A stretch of DNA of 64,000 bases, taken from an uncultured Stenotrophomonas sp. GTDB lineage: Bacteria; Pseudomonadota; Gammaproteobacteria; Xanthomonadales; Xanthomonadaceae. Below the pieces are notes generated by a model that ran no database searches, had not been told where the DNA came from, and saw only the letters and a program-made list of their open reading frames with translations. A program made the position numbers and the translations under genes. The first letter of the stretch is position 1. The number at the start of each line of letters is the position of its first letter. Shown piece after piece: positions 1 through 11,789 of the stretch. The DNA lies in NCBI GenBank assembly GCA_900078405.1, contig FLTS01000001.1, positions 620,001-684,000 on the forward strand, written 5' to 3'.

Positions 1-422
1 AAGGCGGCGACCTGGGCCTGCGGGTCCAACGGCACCGGCTCGGCGCCGGCGGTGTCGGCATCGGCGGGCGCCTCCAGCGGGACAACGCCGTGCTGGGCGA
101 GGAACTCGCGCAACTGGCCTTCCGGCAGTGCACCGGGGAAGCCATCGACGATCTGCCCGCCCTTGACCAGGAACACGGTCGGCACCGAGCGGATCTGGAA
201 CGCGGCAGCGATCTGCTGCTCCTTGTCCACGTCGACCTTGGCCAGCTCGAACGCACCGTGGTACTCACCGGCCAGCTTCTCCAGGATCGGCCCCAGGGTC
301 TTGCATGGCCCGCACCAGGTCGCCCAGAAGTCCACCAGCACCGGGGTTTCCAGCGATTTCTGCAGGACCTCGGTCTCGAAGGTCTCGGTGGTGGCATCGA
401 AGACGTGGGGCAGGTCGGACAT
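1..422 (-). CDS. Thioredoxin-domain co-chaperone (CnoX/YbbN-like), partial
   Basis: Thioredoxin-fold protein of the CnoX/YbbN kind, in which a thioredoxin is joined to TPR repeats and acts as a cytosolic redox-linked holdase. The left edge cuts the gene after 140 codons, so the TPR part is outside. The ATG is the complement of 420-422 and the protein opens MSDLPHVFDATTE. The active-site motif WCGPC is at residues 36-40; both cysteines are present, whereas E. coli YbbN has lost one. The cis-proline loop RSVPTVF and the family-typical FPGALPEGQLREFL follow, then an acidic, proline-rich linker where the TPR region should start. It is divergent from the next gene across 119 bases. A simple long thioredoxin is the alternative. 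Confidence 0.85.
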   Translation of the reverse strand, partial: MSDLPHVFDATTETFETEVLQKSLETPVLVDFWATWCGPCKTLGPILEKLAGEYHGAFELAKVDVDKEQQIAAAFQIRSVPTVFLVKGGQIVDGFPGALPEGQLREFLAQHGVVPLEAPADADTAGAEPVPLDPQAQVAA

Positions 423-541
423 GGGGCAGGCTCACAGGAATGGGTCAGGGTCGAGATGGTGGTGGGGATGGGACTTCTCAAGCCGGCGGGGGAGGTGCGC
501 GCGGACACCCCAGCCACGACAATGCCGGGCCTTGGATTGCA

Positions 542-3926
<3,385 letters not shown>

Positions 3927-4253
3927 TTCCGCCTGCGGCGGGCGCGTGTCCCGGCGGTTTGCCATCCGGGCGCGCGGCGGCGCGTTCATCGCCCATGCTG
4001 CTTGTGGGTCGTTGCGGCGCCCCCATCCGTGCCACGCGCGGATTGCCCCCCAACCTGGGGGGCAGGAGACCGTGCATGGTTGGCATGCCGGCCGGGCAGG
4101 TCGGGGCTGTGTCCCCGGCGGCATGATCCATCTGGCGAAGAGCCTCCTTGGCATTGAATGCCGCGCCGGTTTCATCACCACTCACGCGCGATGCGCAATG
4201 ATGCCGGCCGATTCCTGTTGCCGCTCCCGGCCGGCTCCGCCAGACTTGCATCC
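3927..4253. other. Intergenic gap between leuS and lptE
   Basis: 327 bases with no convincing gene on either strand; the short open frames here are low-complexity and lack a ribosome-binding site. The only structure seen is a perfect GC hairpin at 4045-4063, listed separately. In many relatives leuS and lptE are nearly adjacent, so a gap of this size is longer than expected. Confidence 0.6.
4045..4063 (+). terminator. GC hairpin downstream of leuS
   Basis: GCCCCCC, a five-base loop AACCT, then GGGGGGC: a perfect 7-bp stem. There is no T-run after it, so it may be a weak or factor-dependent terminator, an RNA-processing structure, or chance. It lies about 120 bases after the leuS stop. Confidence 0.3.
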
Positions 4254-4862
4254 ATGACCCGATACCTGATTGCCCTGTTCCTTGCCGCCGGCCTGGCCGG
4301 CTGCGGCTTCCACCTGCGCAACAAGCTCACGTTGCCCGACGACGTGCCTGCGGTCAAAGTGGAATCCTCGGTGCGCTACAGCGAGCTGGTGAAGCTGCTC
4401 AACCGCGGATTGCGGACCTCGGGTGCCGTGGTCGTCGAGGCGGACGAGGCGCTGCCGGGCGATGGCGCCGCGACGGACGTGGCCAGGCTGAAGATCCGCT
4501 CCGAGCGCTGGGGCGACCTGCCGATCGCCATCGACGCGCGTGGCCGCGCCCAGGAATACAGCCTGCGCTATGCGGTGATCTTCACCTTCCTGCGTCCGGA
4601 CGGCAGCGTGCTGGTGCCGGAGCAGGCCATCGAGATGTCGCGAGATTACGTCTCGCAGCCGACCGACGCCACCGGCACCACCACCGAGCGCGAAATCCTC
4701 GCCGACGAGCTGCGCCGCGAAATGTCGGCCTCGATCCTGCGCCGCATCGACAGCGTGGCCCGCGCCGAAGTCCAGCAGGGGCGTTCGCTGGATGGCGCCG
4801 GTACGGATGCGGATGACGACGATGCCGGCGGCAACGATGTCGATGGCAACGATGCGGACTGA
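4254..4862 (+). CDS. lptE: LPS-assembly lipoprotein LptE
   Basis: Outer-membrane lipoprotein that plugs LptD and helps insert lipopolysaccharide into the outer leaflet. 202 residues. A short signal peptide with lipobox LAGC (lipidated cysteine at residue 17) is followed by GFHLRNKLTLPDDVPAV, the typical LptE opening, and by a domain with alternating strands ending in the ADELRREMSASILRRI helix. ATG 4254 is chosen because the signal peptide starts there. The C-terminus carries an acidic glycine/aspartate tail (about the last 20 residues, DADDDDAGGNDVDGNDAD) that goes beyond the conserved fold. Only 43 bases separate it from holA, consistent with a leuS-lptE-holA-nadD unit. Confidence 0.92.
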   Translation: MTRYLIALFLAAGLAGCGFHLRNKLTLPDDVPAVKVESSVRYSELVKLLNRGLRTSGAVVVEADEALPGDGAATDVARLKIRSERWGDLPIAIDARGRAQEYSLRYAVIFTFLRPDGSVLVPEQAIEMSRDYVSQPTDATGTTTEREILADELRREMSASILRRIDSVARAEVQQGRSLDGAGTDADDDDAGGNDVDGNDAD

Positions 4863-4905
4863 ACCGGCAGCCTCGCCGCGGGCGCGCAGGCGCGGGCGCT
4901 GAGCG

Positions 4906-5987
4906 ATGGAGCTGCGTCCGGAACAGCTTGCCACCCAGGCCGCTTCGCAACCGCTGGCGCCGGTCTACCTGATCGCCGGACCGGAACTGCTGCGGGTCAT
5001 CGAGGCGGCCGACGCGGTGCGTGCCAGGGCGCGTACCGAAGGCATTGGCGAGCGCGAGGTGTTCGACGCCGATGGCCGCGATTTCGACTGGGGGCAGTTG
5101 TCCTCCAGCTTCAACGCGCCGAGTCTGTTCAGCTCGCGCCGGCTGATCGAACTGCGCCTGCCGGGCGGCAAGCCGGGCAAGGAGGGCGCCGAGGTCATCG
5201 GCGATTTCTGCGCACAGCCGCCGGCCGACGTGGTGCTGCTGATCACCGCCGGTGAATGGAGCAAGTCGCACCACGGCAAGTGGGCCGATGCGGTCAACCG
5301 CGCCGGCGTGCTGTCGGTGGCGTGGGCGATCAAGCCGCATGAACTGGGCGACTGGATCGAGCGCCGCCTGCGCGGCAAGGGCGTGCGCGCCGAGCCGGCG
5401 GCGGTGCAGCGGCTGAGCGAGCGGGTCGAAGGCAACCTGCTGGCCGCCGCGCAGGAGATCGACAAACTGGCATTGCTCGCCAATGGCGAGGTGCTGGATG
5501 TGGCGAAGATGGAGGAACTGGTCGCCAACGCCGCGCGCTACGACGTGTTCCGGCTGGTCGAGGCCGCGTTCTCCGGGCAGCCGCAGCCGTCGCGGCTGCG
5601 CGCTTCGCGTATGGCGGCATGCACGCGGTCGTGCGCATGCTGGCCGGCCTGCGCGGTGAAGGCGAGGCGGTGGCCGCGCTGACCCCGATCCTGATCCGCG
5701 AACTGCTGCTGACCGCCGGGCTGGCAAGGGTGCAGGCCACCGGCGGCAACCTCGGCGCGGAAATGAAGGCGCGCGGCATCTGGGAATCGCGGCAGGCGCC
5801 GTTCAAGCGCGCCTTGCAGCGGCATCCGGCGCCACAGCGCTGGGAGCGTTTCGCCGCCGAGGCCTCGCAGGTGGACCGCATGGCCAAGGGCCGCGCCGCC
5901 GGTGACCCGTGGCTGGCGCTGGAGCGCCTGCTGCTGGCACTGGCGGAGGCGCAGGCGGTGCGCCTGCTGGCGCGCGGCACCCGCTGA
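4906..5987 (+). pseudogene. holA: DNA polymerase III delta subunit, frame-broken
   Basis: Delta subunit of the DNA polymerase III clamp loader, which opens the beta clamp. The N-terminal part (MELRPEQLATQAASQ, LIAGPELLRVIEAADAVR, FNAPSLFSSRRLIELRLPGG, VEGNLLAAAQEIDKLALL) reads in one frame to about 5580. The C-terminal part (HAVVRMLAGLRGEGEAVAAL to VRLLARGTR) reads in another, so the frame shifts somewhere in 5575-5621. The full span is 1082 bases, two over a multiple of three. A perfect hairpin (5582-5600) lies at the break, and compared with the E. coli protein roughly a dozen extra residues fall there, so a small insertion or a sequencing compression are both possible. The gene is essential in well-studied bacteria; genuine inactivation is unlikely. 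nadD starts two bases after its stop. Confidence 0.85.
5582..5600. repeat. Perfect hairpin at the holA frame break
   Basis: CGCAGCC, loop GTCGC, GGCTGCG: a perfect 7-bp stem inside holA exactly where the reading frame changes. Such hairpins are classic sites of base compression or polymerase slippage. Confidence 0.7.
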
Positions 5988-5988
5988 C

Positions 5989-6681
5989 GTGGCTGCCGGT
6001 TCCACTCCCGGGCCGGCGCTGCTGCTGTTCTACGGCGGCACGTTCGACCCCATCCACAACGGCCACCTCGCCATCGCCCGCCATGCGCGTGACGAACTGG
6101 CGGTGCCGGTACGGCTGATGCCCGCCGCCGATCCGCCGCACCGCCCGCCACCCGGCGCCGATGCCGCGCAGCGCACGCGCATGCTGGCACTGGCGATCGC
6201 GGACGAGCCGGGTCTGCAGGTCGATACCCGCGAATTGCAACGTGCCGCGCGCCAGCCGGGCGTGCCGTCGTGGAGCGTGGACACGCTGCGCGAAATCCGC
6301 GCCGAAACCGGCGCGGCGCAGCCGGTCGCCCTGCTGATGGGTGCCGACAGCCTGCTCGGCCTGCCGACCTGGCACGAATGGGAACATCTGCTCGACCTGG
6401 CCCACATCGTGGTGGCTGATCGCCCCGGCAGCGTGCTGGAAACGGCGATGCCGGAGGTGCTCGAAAAGCGCCTGCGCAATGCCTGGGCCAATACCCCGGC
6501 CTGCCTGCATGAACAGGTCGCCGGCCGGGTCTGGCGCCTGCGGCAGCCATTGCAGGCCGAATCGGCCACCGCCGTGCGCCGGCTGATCGCCAGCGGTGGT
6601 GACTGGCAGCAACTGCTGCCGGCGGCGGTGGCCGGGTACATCGCCGCCCACGGCCTGTATGGCTGCGGCACCACGACGTGA
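5989..6681 (+). CDS. nadD: Nicotinate-nucleotide adenylyltransferase
   Basis: Converts nicotinate mononucleotide plus ATP to nicotinate adenine dinucleotide in NAD synthesis. 230 residues. The nucleotidyltransferase signature [12 protein letters not shown] lies near residues 16-27, [15 protein letters not shown] is the typical substrate-binding stretch, and [10 protein letters not shown] stands in for the usual ISSTxIR motif. The start is a GTG at 5989, giving [17 protein letters not shown], one base after the holA stop; upstream in-frame codons lie inside holA. Tight coupling to holA and the following rsfS is the common arrangement in proteobacteria. Confidence 0.93.
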   Translation: MAAGSTPGPALLLFYGGTFDPIHNGHLAIARHARDELAVPVRLMPAADPPHRPPPGADAAQRTRMLALAIADEPGLQVDTRELQRAARQPGVPSWSVDTLREIRAETGAAQPVALLMGADSLLGLPTWHEWEHLLDLAHIVVADRPGSVLETAMPEVLEKRLRNAWANTPACLHEQVAGRVWRLRQPLQAESATAVRRLIASGGDWQQLLPAAVAGYIAAHGLYGCGTTT

Positions 6682-6704
6682 ATGCCGGCCGGGGCCGGTT
6701 TCCC

Positions 6705-6710
6705 TATAAT
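6705..6710 (+). promoter_or_regulatory. -10 box upstream of rsfS
   Basis: Perfect TATAAT between nadD and rsfS; no clear -35. It would start transcription about 24 bases before the TTG start of rsfS. Confidence 0.45.
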
Positions 6711-6740
6711 CGCCCCCTTCACTCATCGAGCCATGCCGCT

Positions 6741-7154
6741 TTGACCACCGAAGCCCAAGTCATCAAGACCCAGTTGCCCAACCCACCGCCGTCCGTGCCG
6801 GCCCTGCTGGCTTCCGTCAACGCGGCGCTGGAGGAGCTCAAGGCCAAGGACGCGGTGCAGATCGACGTGCGCGGCAAATCCAGCGTCGCCGACTACATGG
6901 TCATCGCCTCGGGCACCTCGACCCGCCACGTCAAGTCCATTGGCGATGAAGTGGTGCGCTTCGCCAAGGACCTGGGCGTGATGCCGCTGGGCGTGGAAGG
7001 CGAGCGCGAGGCCGAGTGGGTGCTGGTGGACCTGGGCGACGTCATCGTCCACGTCATGCTGCCGCGGGTGCGCGAGTTCTATGCGCTCGAACGGCTGTGG
7101 ACCGTGGGCGACCAGGCCCCGGTCGACGACGACGGCGTGCAGGACGCCGGCTGA
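6741..7154 (+). CDS. rsfS: Ribosome silencing factor RsfS
   Basis: RsfS binds ribosomal protein L14 on the 50S subunit and blocks joining to 30S when nutrients are short. 137 residues from a TTG start at 6741 (read as [20 protein letters not shown]). The conserved core is clear: [77 protein letters not shown]. The frame extends to an ATG at 6678, but that overlaps the end of nadD and precedes the TATAAT box, so the TTG start that matches the family N-terminus is preferred. The pairing with rlmH downstream is conserved in bacteria. Confidence 0.93.
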   Translation: MTTEAQVIKTQLPNPPPSVPALLASVNAALEELKAKDAVQIDVRGKSSVADYMVIASGTSTRHVKSIGDEVVRFAKDLGVMPLGVEGEREAEWVLVDLGDVIVHVMLPRVREFYALERLWTVGDQAPVDDDGVQDAG

Positions 7155-7176
7155 CCGGTCGCACCGGCAATGCCAT

Positions 7177-7198
7177 GACGGCGCCGCAGGGCGCCGTC
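7177..7198 (+). terminator. Terminator-like hairpin rsfS/rlmH
   Basis: GACGGCGCC, loop GCAG, GGCGCCGTC, then TTCGTTT: a 9-bp perfect stem with a broken T-run between rsfS and rlmH. It may attenuate rather than end transcription, since rlmH follows in the same direction. Confidence 0.55.
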
Positions 7199-7229
7199 TT
7201 CGTTTCAAGCCCCCGCAAGGAGCCCGCGC

Positions 7230-7700
7230 ATGAAAGCCCGCCTGATCGCCACCGGTGAACGTGCCCCGCCGTGGGTGGCGCAGGGTTTCGCCGAATACCA
7301 GAAGCGGTTGTCGCACTGGCTGCCGCTGGAACTGGTGGAAATCGAGCCGGGCCTGCGCGGCAAGGGTCGCGACCCGAAGCGCGCGATCGAGGACGAAGGC
7401 CGGCGCGTGCTGGCGGCGCTGCCGAAGAATCCGTACGTGGTGGCGCTGGACGTGCCCGGCCGCCCGCTGAGCTCCGAACAGCTGGCGCAGCGGCTGGAGC
7501 ACTGGCGTGCGCAGGGCCGCGACCTCGCGTTCCTGATCGGCGGCCCGGAAGGGCACTCGCCGGAGGTGTCGGCCACCGCCGACGAGAAGTGGTCGCTGGG
7601 CCCGTTGACCCTGCCGCACATGCTGGTGCGGCTGGTGGTGGCCGAGCAGCTGTACCGTGCCGCGGCGATGTTGGCCAACCACCCCTACCATCGCGCGTGA
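7230..7700 (+). CDS. rlmH: 23S rRNA pseudouridine-1915 N3-methyltransferase
   Basis: SPOUT-fold methyltransferase that methylates pseudouridine 1915 in helix 69 of 23S rRNA using S-adenosylmethionine. 156 residues, the standard length. The knot region is evident: VVALDVPGRPLSSEQLA, FLIGGPEGHSPEV (SAM loop) and LPHMLVRLVVAEQLYRAAAM, ending in NHPYHRA. The start ATG at 7230 has a strong AAGGAG ribosome-binding site nine bases upstream. It lies behind rsfS and a tRNA gene follows directly. Confidence 0.95.
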   Translation: MKARLIATGERAPPWVAQGFAEYQKRLSHWLPLELVEIEPGLRGKGRDPKRAIEDEGRRVLAALPKNPYVVALDVPGRPLSSEQLAQRLEHWRAQGRDLAFLIGGPEGHSPEVSATADEKWSLGPLTLPHMLVRLVVAEQLYRAAAMLANHPYHRA

Positions 7701-7709
7701 CAGGCGTAT

Positions 7710-7715
7710 AGAATG
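7710..7715 (+). promoter_or_regulatory. -10 box for tRNA-Asn
   Basis: TAGAAT (within TATAGAATG) ends 10 bases before the mature 5-prime end of tRNA-Asn; no obvious -35. Confidence 0.4.
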
Positions 7716-7725
7716 CGCGTCCCCG

Positions 7726-7801
7726 CCCGAATAGCTCAGCCGGTTAGAGCACTTGACTGTTAATCAGGGGGTCGTTGGTTCGAGTCCAACTTCGGGCGCC
7801 A
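7726..7801 (+). tRNA. tRNA-Asn (GTT anticodon)
   Basis: Complete 76-base cloverleaf. Acceptor GCCCGAA pairs with TTCGGGC, followed by discriminator G and an encoded CCA. D arm GCTC/GAGC, anticodon arm with loop CTGTTAA giving GTT (reads AAC/AAU), T arm GTTGG-TTCGAGT-CCAAC. A bidirectional terminator follows eight bases later. Confidence 0.97.
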
Positions 7802-7808
7802 GACAGTG

Positions 7809-7836
7809 AAAAAGCCGCGAGCGATCGCGGCTTTTT
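7809..7836. terminator. Bidirectional terminator tRNA-Asn / tonB-like
   Basis: AAAAAGCCGCGA, loop GCGA, TCGCGGCTTTTT: a perfect 12-bp stem with A-run on one side and T-run on the other, so it can end both the plus-strand tRNA transcript and the converging minus-strand gene. Confidence 0.9.
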
Positions 7837-7851
7837 CGTTTTGCGGCCGGC

Positions 7852-8511
7852 TCAACCCAGCTTGAAATCGACCGGGACCAGGCCATAGGCCTGTACCGGC
7901 CGGCCGTTGTCGATGGCCGGCTGGAACTTCCAGCGGCGCAGCACCTGTGTGCGGGCGGCATTGTCCAGGCTGCGGTTGCCGCTGCTGTGCTCGATGCCCA
8001 CTTCCAACGGCGCACCGTCCTCGCCGACCAGTACGCGCAGGATCACCGTGCCCTGGACGCCGGCCAGCAGCGCGTCACGCGGGTAGGCCGGCGCCGGCGC
8101 GCGCAGGTAACGCAGCTGCACGCCCTGCAGCGGCGTGGCTGGGCCGTCGCTGCCGATGGCAAGCGGGGTATCGACGACGGGGGCGACATCGACCGGCAGG
8201 TTCATCATCGCCTCGGTGGCGAATACCGGCACCGGTGCGGTTTCCACCGGTGCGGGCAGGGCCGGCTGGCGTGGCGGAGGCGTGGTACGGGCGACCGGTA
8301 CCGTGGGTGGCAGCGGCGGTGGCGTCACCGGTTTCAGCTCCGGTACCTGCCAGCGGGGTTCGCGTGCCGTGTCGCTGCGAATCGGCGTTTGCGACAGGGG
8401 AACCAGCAACAGGCCCAGCGCCAGCGCGTGCAGGGCGATGGCTGTGCTGTAGGCGAGGATGCGCGAGGTATCGAAACGGATCGGGGACGTGCCGGATTGC
8501 GTGCGGACCAT
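7852..8511 (-). CDS. TonB-family energy transducer
   Basis: Periplasm-spanning protein of the TonB family, which couples the inner-membrane proton gradient (via ExbB/ExbD) to outer-membrane transport or related tasks. 219 residues: a cytoplasmic start, one membrane helix (about 20-40, ILAYSTAIALHALALGLLL), a proline-rich linker (TPPPLPPTVPVA, TTPPPRQPALPAPV), and a C-terminal TonB domain from about 135 (PAYPRDALLAGVQGTVILRV, then LDNAARTQVLRRWKFQPA). ATG at 8511 follows a GGAGG ribosome-binding site. No exbB/exbD or receptor gene lies nearby, so its partner is unknown; it is probably an accessory TonB paralogue. Confidence 0.85.
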   Translation of the reverse strand: MVRTQSGTSPIRFDTSRILAYSTAIALHALALGLLLVPLSQTPIRSDTAREPRWQVPELKPVTPPPLPPTVPVARTTPPPRQPALPAPVETAPVPVFATEAMMNLPVDVAPVVDTPLAIGSDGPATPLQGVQLRYLRAPAPAYPRDALLAGVQGTVILRVLVGEDGAPLEVGIEHSSGNRSLDNAARTQVLRRWKFQPAIDNGRPVQAYGLVPVDFKLG

Positions 8512-8672
8512 GTGCCACCTCCATGCGTGGGTGTGTGCTGGAGAACAACGCGCGATGACGCGGGCCGGGGTTGCAGCAGGATGTGGCCACCTCGGGCCCG
8601 CGTGCCCAGTGCGCCTGCAAATACGCGGGCCGGCAAGCGTGGCGGGATTTCCGGTCAGCGGCGAGACAGGAA

Positions 8673-8696
8673 AAACGGCGCCCGTGGGCGCCGTTT
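8673..8696 (-). terminator. Terminator after the SIMPL gene
   Basis: AAACGGCGCC, loop CGTG, GGCGCCGTTT; read on the minus strand the stem is followed by TTTTT. It lies just past the stop of the SIMPL-domain gene, in the 210-base gap before the TonB-like gene. Nothing else was recognised in that gap. Confidence 0.85.
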
Positions 8697-8721
8697 CCGG
8701 GGCTGCCGTCGCTGCAAGGAG

Positions 8722-9453
8722 TCAGCGACCCAATTCGAACACCACGTCGAGGTTGACCGACAGCGTGGTTTCGCCCGGCGACACCGCCGTGTCCATCTCG
8801 GCCTTGGCCGAGCGCGCCATCGCCATCATCGGCACCGGGCGGAAGCCGCCGCTGCTGCCTTCGGAAATGCTGACGATGCGGCGCACGCGCAGGCCCAGCG
8901 ACTTGGCGTAGGTCTCGGCGCGGGCCTGGGCTTTCTTCAGCGCCGCCACGCGGGCCTCGTCGTAGACCGGCTCGGGCTGGTCGATCTCGAAGGACGGGCC
9001 GTTGATCTGGTTGGCGCCCTGCGCGGCCAGGCTGTCCAGCACGCGGCCCAGCTTGGTGATGTCGCGGACCTTGAGGCTGACCGTGTTGCTGGCCTGGTAG
9101 CCGATGATCTTCGGCGCCTCGTTGTCGGCGTAGCGGTACTGCGGACCGAGGTTGATGCCGCTGGTGCGGATGTCGCGCTCGGCGATGCCGGCGGCCTTGA
9201 TCGCGGCCATCACCTTGTCCATCTGCACCGCGTTCTCGCGCATGGCGCTGTTGCCGTCGGCGGCCTGGGTGACCACGCCGGCCGACAGCATGGCCACGTC
9301 GGGCACCCGCGTGGCCTCGGCCTGCGCGGAGATGTTGAGCAGGGTGGCGTCGCTGGCAACGGCGGTGGGAATGTTCTGGGCGTGGCTGGTCATCGGGGCT
9401 CCCAACGCGAAGGACAGGGCGAGCAGCAGCGGGGCGAGGGTGGTGTGGCGCAT
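8722..9453 (-). CDS. SIMPL-domain (DUF541) periplasmic protein
   Basis: 243-residue exported protein of the SIMPL/DUF541 family (YggE-like), whose members are linked to oxidative-stress tolerance but whose biochemistry is unsettled. A Sec signal peptide with likely cleavage after SHAQ (about residue 26) precedes the domain, which shows the typical SAGVVTQAADGNSAMRENA, KAAGIAERDIRTSGINLGPQ, GYQASNTVSLKVRDI and ARVAALKKAQARAETYAKSL stretches. Start ATG at 9453 has AGGAGG seven bases upstream. Single gene with its own terminator, divergent from maf. Confidence 0.9.
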   Translation of the reverse strand: MRHTTLAPLLLALSFALGAPMTSHAQNIPTAVASDATLLNISAQAEATRVPDVAMLSAGVVTQAADGNSAMRENAVQMDKVMAAIKAAGIAERDIRTSGINLGPQYRYADNEAPKIIGYQASNTVSLKVRDITKLGRVLDSLAAQGANQINGPSFEIDQPEPVYDEARVAALKKAQARAETYAKSLGLRVRRIVSISEGSSGGFRPVPMMAMARSAKAEMDTAVSPGETTLSVNLDVVFELGR

Positions 9454-9572
9454 GGTGATCCTCCTTGGGTGGATGCTGAAGGTGAGACGGTGGTAATGAA
9501 CGGGCAGTGAGGTCGGGTGGGGTCGGGCGGTTTCCGTCGGCGTTGCCCGGGGTTCAGGCCAGGGGCACAGGT

Positions 9573-9578
9573 TATGCT
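9573..9578 (+). promoter_or_regulatory. -10 box directly upstream of maf
   Basis: TATGCT ends seven bases before the maf ATG, so a transcript from it would start at or next to the start codon. No ribosome-binding site is present, in line with a leaderless mRNA. Confidence 0.4.
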
Positions 9579-9584
9579 TCGGCG

Positions 9585-10157
9585 ATGCTCTACCTTGCCT
9601 CCCGCTCCCCCCGCCGCAACGAACTGCTCGCGCGCCTGGACGTTCCGTTCCGTGCGCTGGACCTGGATGTGCCGGAAGTCCGTGCCGCCGCCGAGCCTCC
9701 CGCAGCCTACGTGCGCCGGGTGGCACGGGACAAGGCGCGGGCCGGCTTCGCATTGGTGGCCGGCGAGCCGCACGCCGTGGTGCTGGGCTCGGACACCGAG
9801 GTGGTGCTGGGCGAGCGCGTCTACGGCAAGCCGGCCGATGCCGCCGACGCGGCGGCGATGCTGCGTACGCTGGCCGGGCGCACGCACCGGGTCATCACCG
9901 TGGTGGCGCTGGTGGCGCACGGACGCGAGGACGAGGTGGTGGTCGAGTCGGAGGTGACGTTCGCGGCGATGGACGAGGCCGAAATTGCCGCCTACGTCGC
10001 CAGTGGCGAGCCGATGGGCAAGGCCGGCGGCTACGCGATACAAGGCGGCGCCGAACGCTGGATCAGCCACTTGGCGGGCAGCTATTCGGGCGTGATGGGG
10101 CTGCCGTTGCAGCAGACCGCGGCGCTGCTGCGCGAATTTGGTTTTCCCAAGGATTGA
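9585..10157 (+). CDS. maf: Maf-family nucleotide pyrophosphatase (YhdE type)
   Basis: Nucleoside triphosphate pyrophosphatase of the Maf family; the YhdE branch acts on dTTP/UTP and modified pyrimidine nucleotides. 190 residues. Signature [13 protein letters not shown] at residues 6-18, catalytic [15 protein letters not shown], and C-terminal [17 protein letters not shown] with [10 protein letters not shown]. Start ATG 9585 matches the family N-terminus (MLYLASRSP). It stops four bases before rng; the maf-rng pair is conserved in proteobacteria next to yhdP. Confidence 0.94.
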   Translation: MLYLASRSPRRNELLARLDVPFRALDLDVPEVRAAAEPPAAYVRRVARDKARAGFALVAGEPHAVVLGSDTEVVLGERVYGKPADAADAAAMLRTLAGRTHRVITVVALVAHGREDEVVVESEVTFAAMDEAEIAAYVASGEPMGKAGGYAIQGGAERWISHLAGSYSGVMGLPLQQTAALLREFGFPKD

Positions 10158-10161
10158 ACGG

Positions 10162-11652
10162 ATGTCCGAAGAAATACTGGTGAACGTGACCCCGCGCGAA
10201 ACCCGCGTGGCGGTGATCGAAAACGGCATGTTGCAGGAGTTGCACATCGAGCGCGGCTGGCGCCGTGGCGTGGTCGGCAACATCTACAAGGGCCGGGTGC
10301 AGCGGGTGATGCCGGGCATGCAGGCGGCGTTCGTCGAGGTCGGGCTGGAGCGCGCCGCGTTCCTGCATGCCAACGACGTGGTGCGGCCGGCACCGGTGGC
10401 CGCCGATACGGAAGAGACCGCGCCGAGCCTGCCGCTGCCGGCGTCGGTGCCGATCGTCGAGCTGCTGCGCGATGGGCAGGACGTGGTGGTGCAGGTGGTC
10501 AAGGACCCGATCGGCAGCAAGGGCGCGCGCCTGACCACGCAGATCAGCATTCCCTCGCGCTACCTGGTGCTGCTGCCGCAGTCGAAGATGGTGGGGGTGT
10601 CGGCGCGGATCGAGGACGAGGAGGAGCGCGCCCGGCTCAAGGCGCTCGTGACGGAAATCTCGGCGCAGCACGGCGGCTACGGCTACATCGTGCGTACCAA
10701 CGCCGAAGGGCAGCCGGCCGAGGCGCTGGCCGAGGACATCTCCTATCTGTCGCGGGTGTGGGCGGTGGTGGAACGCCGCGGCCGCGAGGCGCCGCCGCGC
10801 AGCATCATCTACGAGGACCTGAGCCTGCCGCTGCGCTCGGTGCGCGACCTGATCCGCAAGGATGTGGAGAAGGTGAAGGTGGACTCGAAGGAAACCTTCG
10901 GCCAGTTGCAGGCTTTCGTCGCCAAGTACATGCCGGTGCTGGGCGAGAAGCTGGAGCTGTATACCGGCGACCGCCCGATCTTCGACCTGTACGGCGTCGA
11001 GGACGAGATTGTCCGCGCCCTGAACAAGCAGGTACCGCTGAAGTCCGGCGGCTACCTGGTCATCGACCAGACCGAGGCGATGACCACCATCGACGTCAAC
11101 ACCGGCTCTTTCCTCGGCCAGCGCAACCTCGAGGAAACCGTGTTCCGCACCAACCTGGAGGCGGCGCAGGCGGTGGCGCGGCAACTGCGGCTGCGCAACC
11201 TTGGCGGCATCATCATCATCGACTTCATCGACATGACCGATCCGGAGCACCGCCGGCAGGTGCTGCGCACGCTGGAAAAATCGCTGGCGCGCGACCATGC
11301 CAAGACCACGGTGTACGACTTCTCGCCGCTGGGGCTGGTGGAAATGACCCGCAAGCGCACGGTGGAGAGCTTGGAACGGCAACTGTCCGAGCCCTGTCCG
11401 GAATGCAGCGGCCGCGGCAGCATCAAGACCGCCGAGACGGTGACCTACGAGATCTTCCGCGAGATCACCCGCGCGGTGCGCCAGTTCGACGCCGCGCGGC
11501 TGCTGGTGATCGCCTCGGCCAAGGTGGTGGCACGCATCACCGAGGAGGAGTCCACCGCGGTGGCCGAACTGGAGGAGTTCCTCGGCAAGAGCATCCGCTT
11601 CCAGGCCGACGACCAGTACCTGCAGGAGCAGTACGACGTGGTGCTGCTGTGA
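10162..11652 (+). CDS. rng: Ribonuclease G
   Basis: Endoribonuclease that matures the 5-prime end of 16S rRNA and degrades some mRNAs. 496 residues, as expected for RNase G, with no long RNase E scaffold tail. An N-terminal S1 domain (GNIYKGRVQRVMPGMQAAFV) is followed by the catalytic region with metal-binding aspartates in IDQTEAMTTIDVNTGSF and GGIIIIDFIDM, and the zinc-link pair in PCPECSGRG. ATG 10162 (MSEEILVNVTPRETR) is the family start. Lies in the maf-rng-yhdP order found widely in gammaproteobacteria. Confidence 0.96.
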   Translation: MSEEILVNVTPRETRVAVIENGMLQELHIERGWRRGVVGNIYKGRVQRVMPGMQAAFVEVGLERAAFLHANDVVRPAPVAADTEETAPSLPLPASVPIVELLRDGQDVVVQVVKDPIGSKGARLTTQISIPSRYLVLLPQSKMVGVSARIEDEEERARLKALVTEISAQHGGYGYIVRTNAEGQPAEALAEDISYLSRVWAVVERRGREAPPRSIIYEDLSLPLRSVRDLIRKDVEKVKVDSKETFGQLQAFVAKYMPVLGEKLELYTGDRPIFDLYGVEDEIVRALNKQVPLKSGGYLVIDQTEAMTTIDVNTGSFLGQRNLEETVFRTNLEAAQAVARQLRLRNLGGIIIIDFIDMTDPEHRRQVLRTLEKSLARDHAKTTVYDFSPLGLVEMTRKRTVESLERQLSEPCPECSGRGSIKTAETVTYEIFREITRAVRQFDAARLLVIASAKVVARITEEESTAVAELEEFLGKSIRFQADDQYLQEQYDVVLL

Positions 11653-11789
11653 CCCGGCCGGCGCCGGGAGGCAGGGAAGCAGGGGCTGGCATTCATTGCC
11701 GGTGTGGCAAGGTGGCTGGCCTTGTGTCCGGAGCCGGTGCCGCCGTTCCTTCCTGACGTCCGGCCCCCGTTTTCCCGCTCCCGCTCCCG

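Noticed and set aside
5580..5621. Programmed frameshift in holA
   Set aside because: No slippery heptamer or upstream Shine-Dalgarno stimulator was found, only a hairpin; sequencing or assembly error is simpler.
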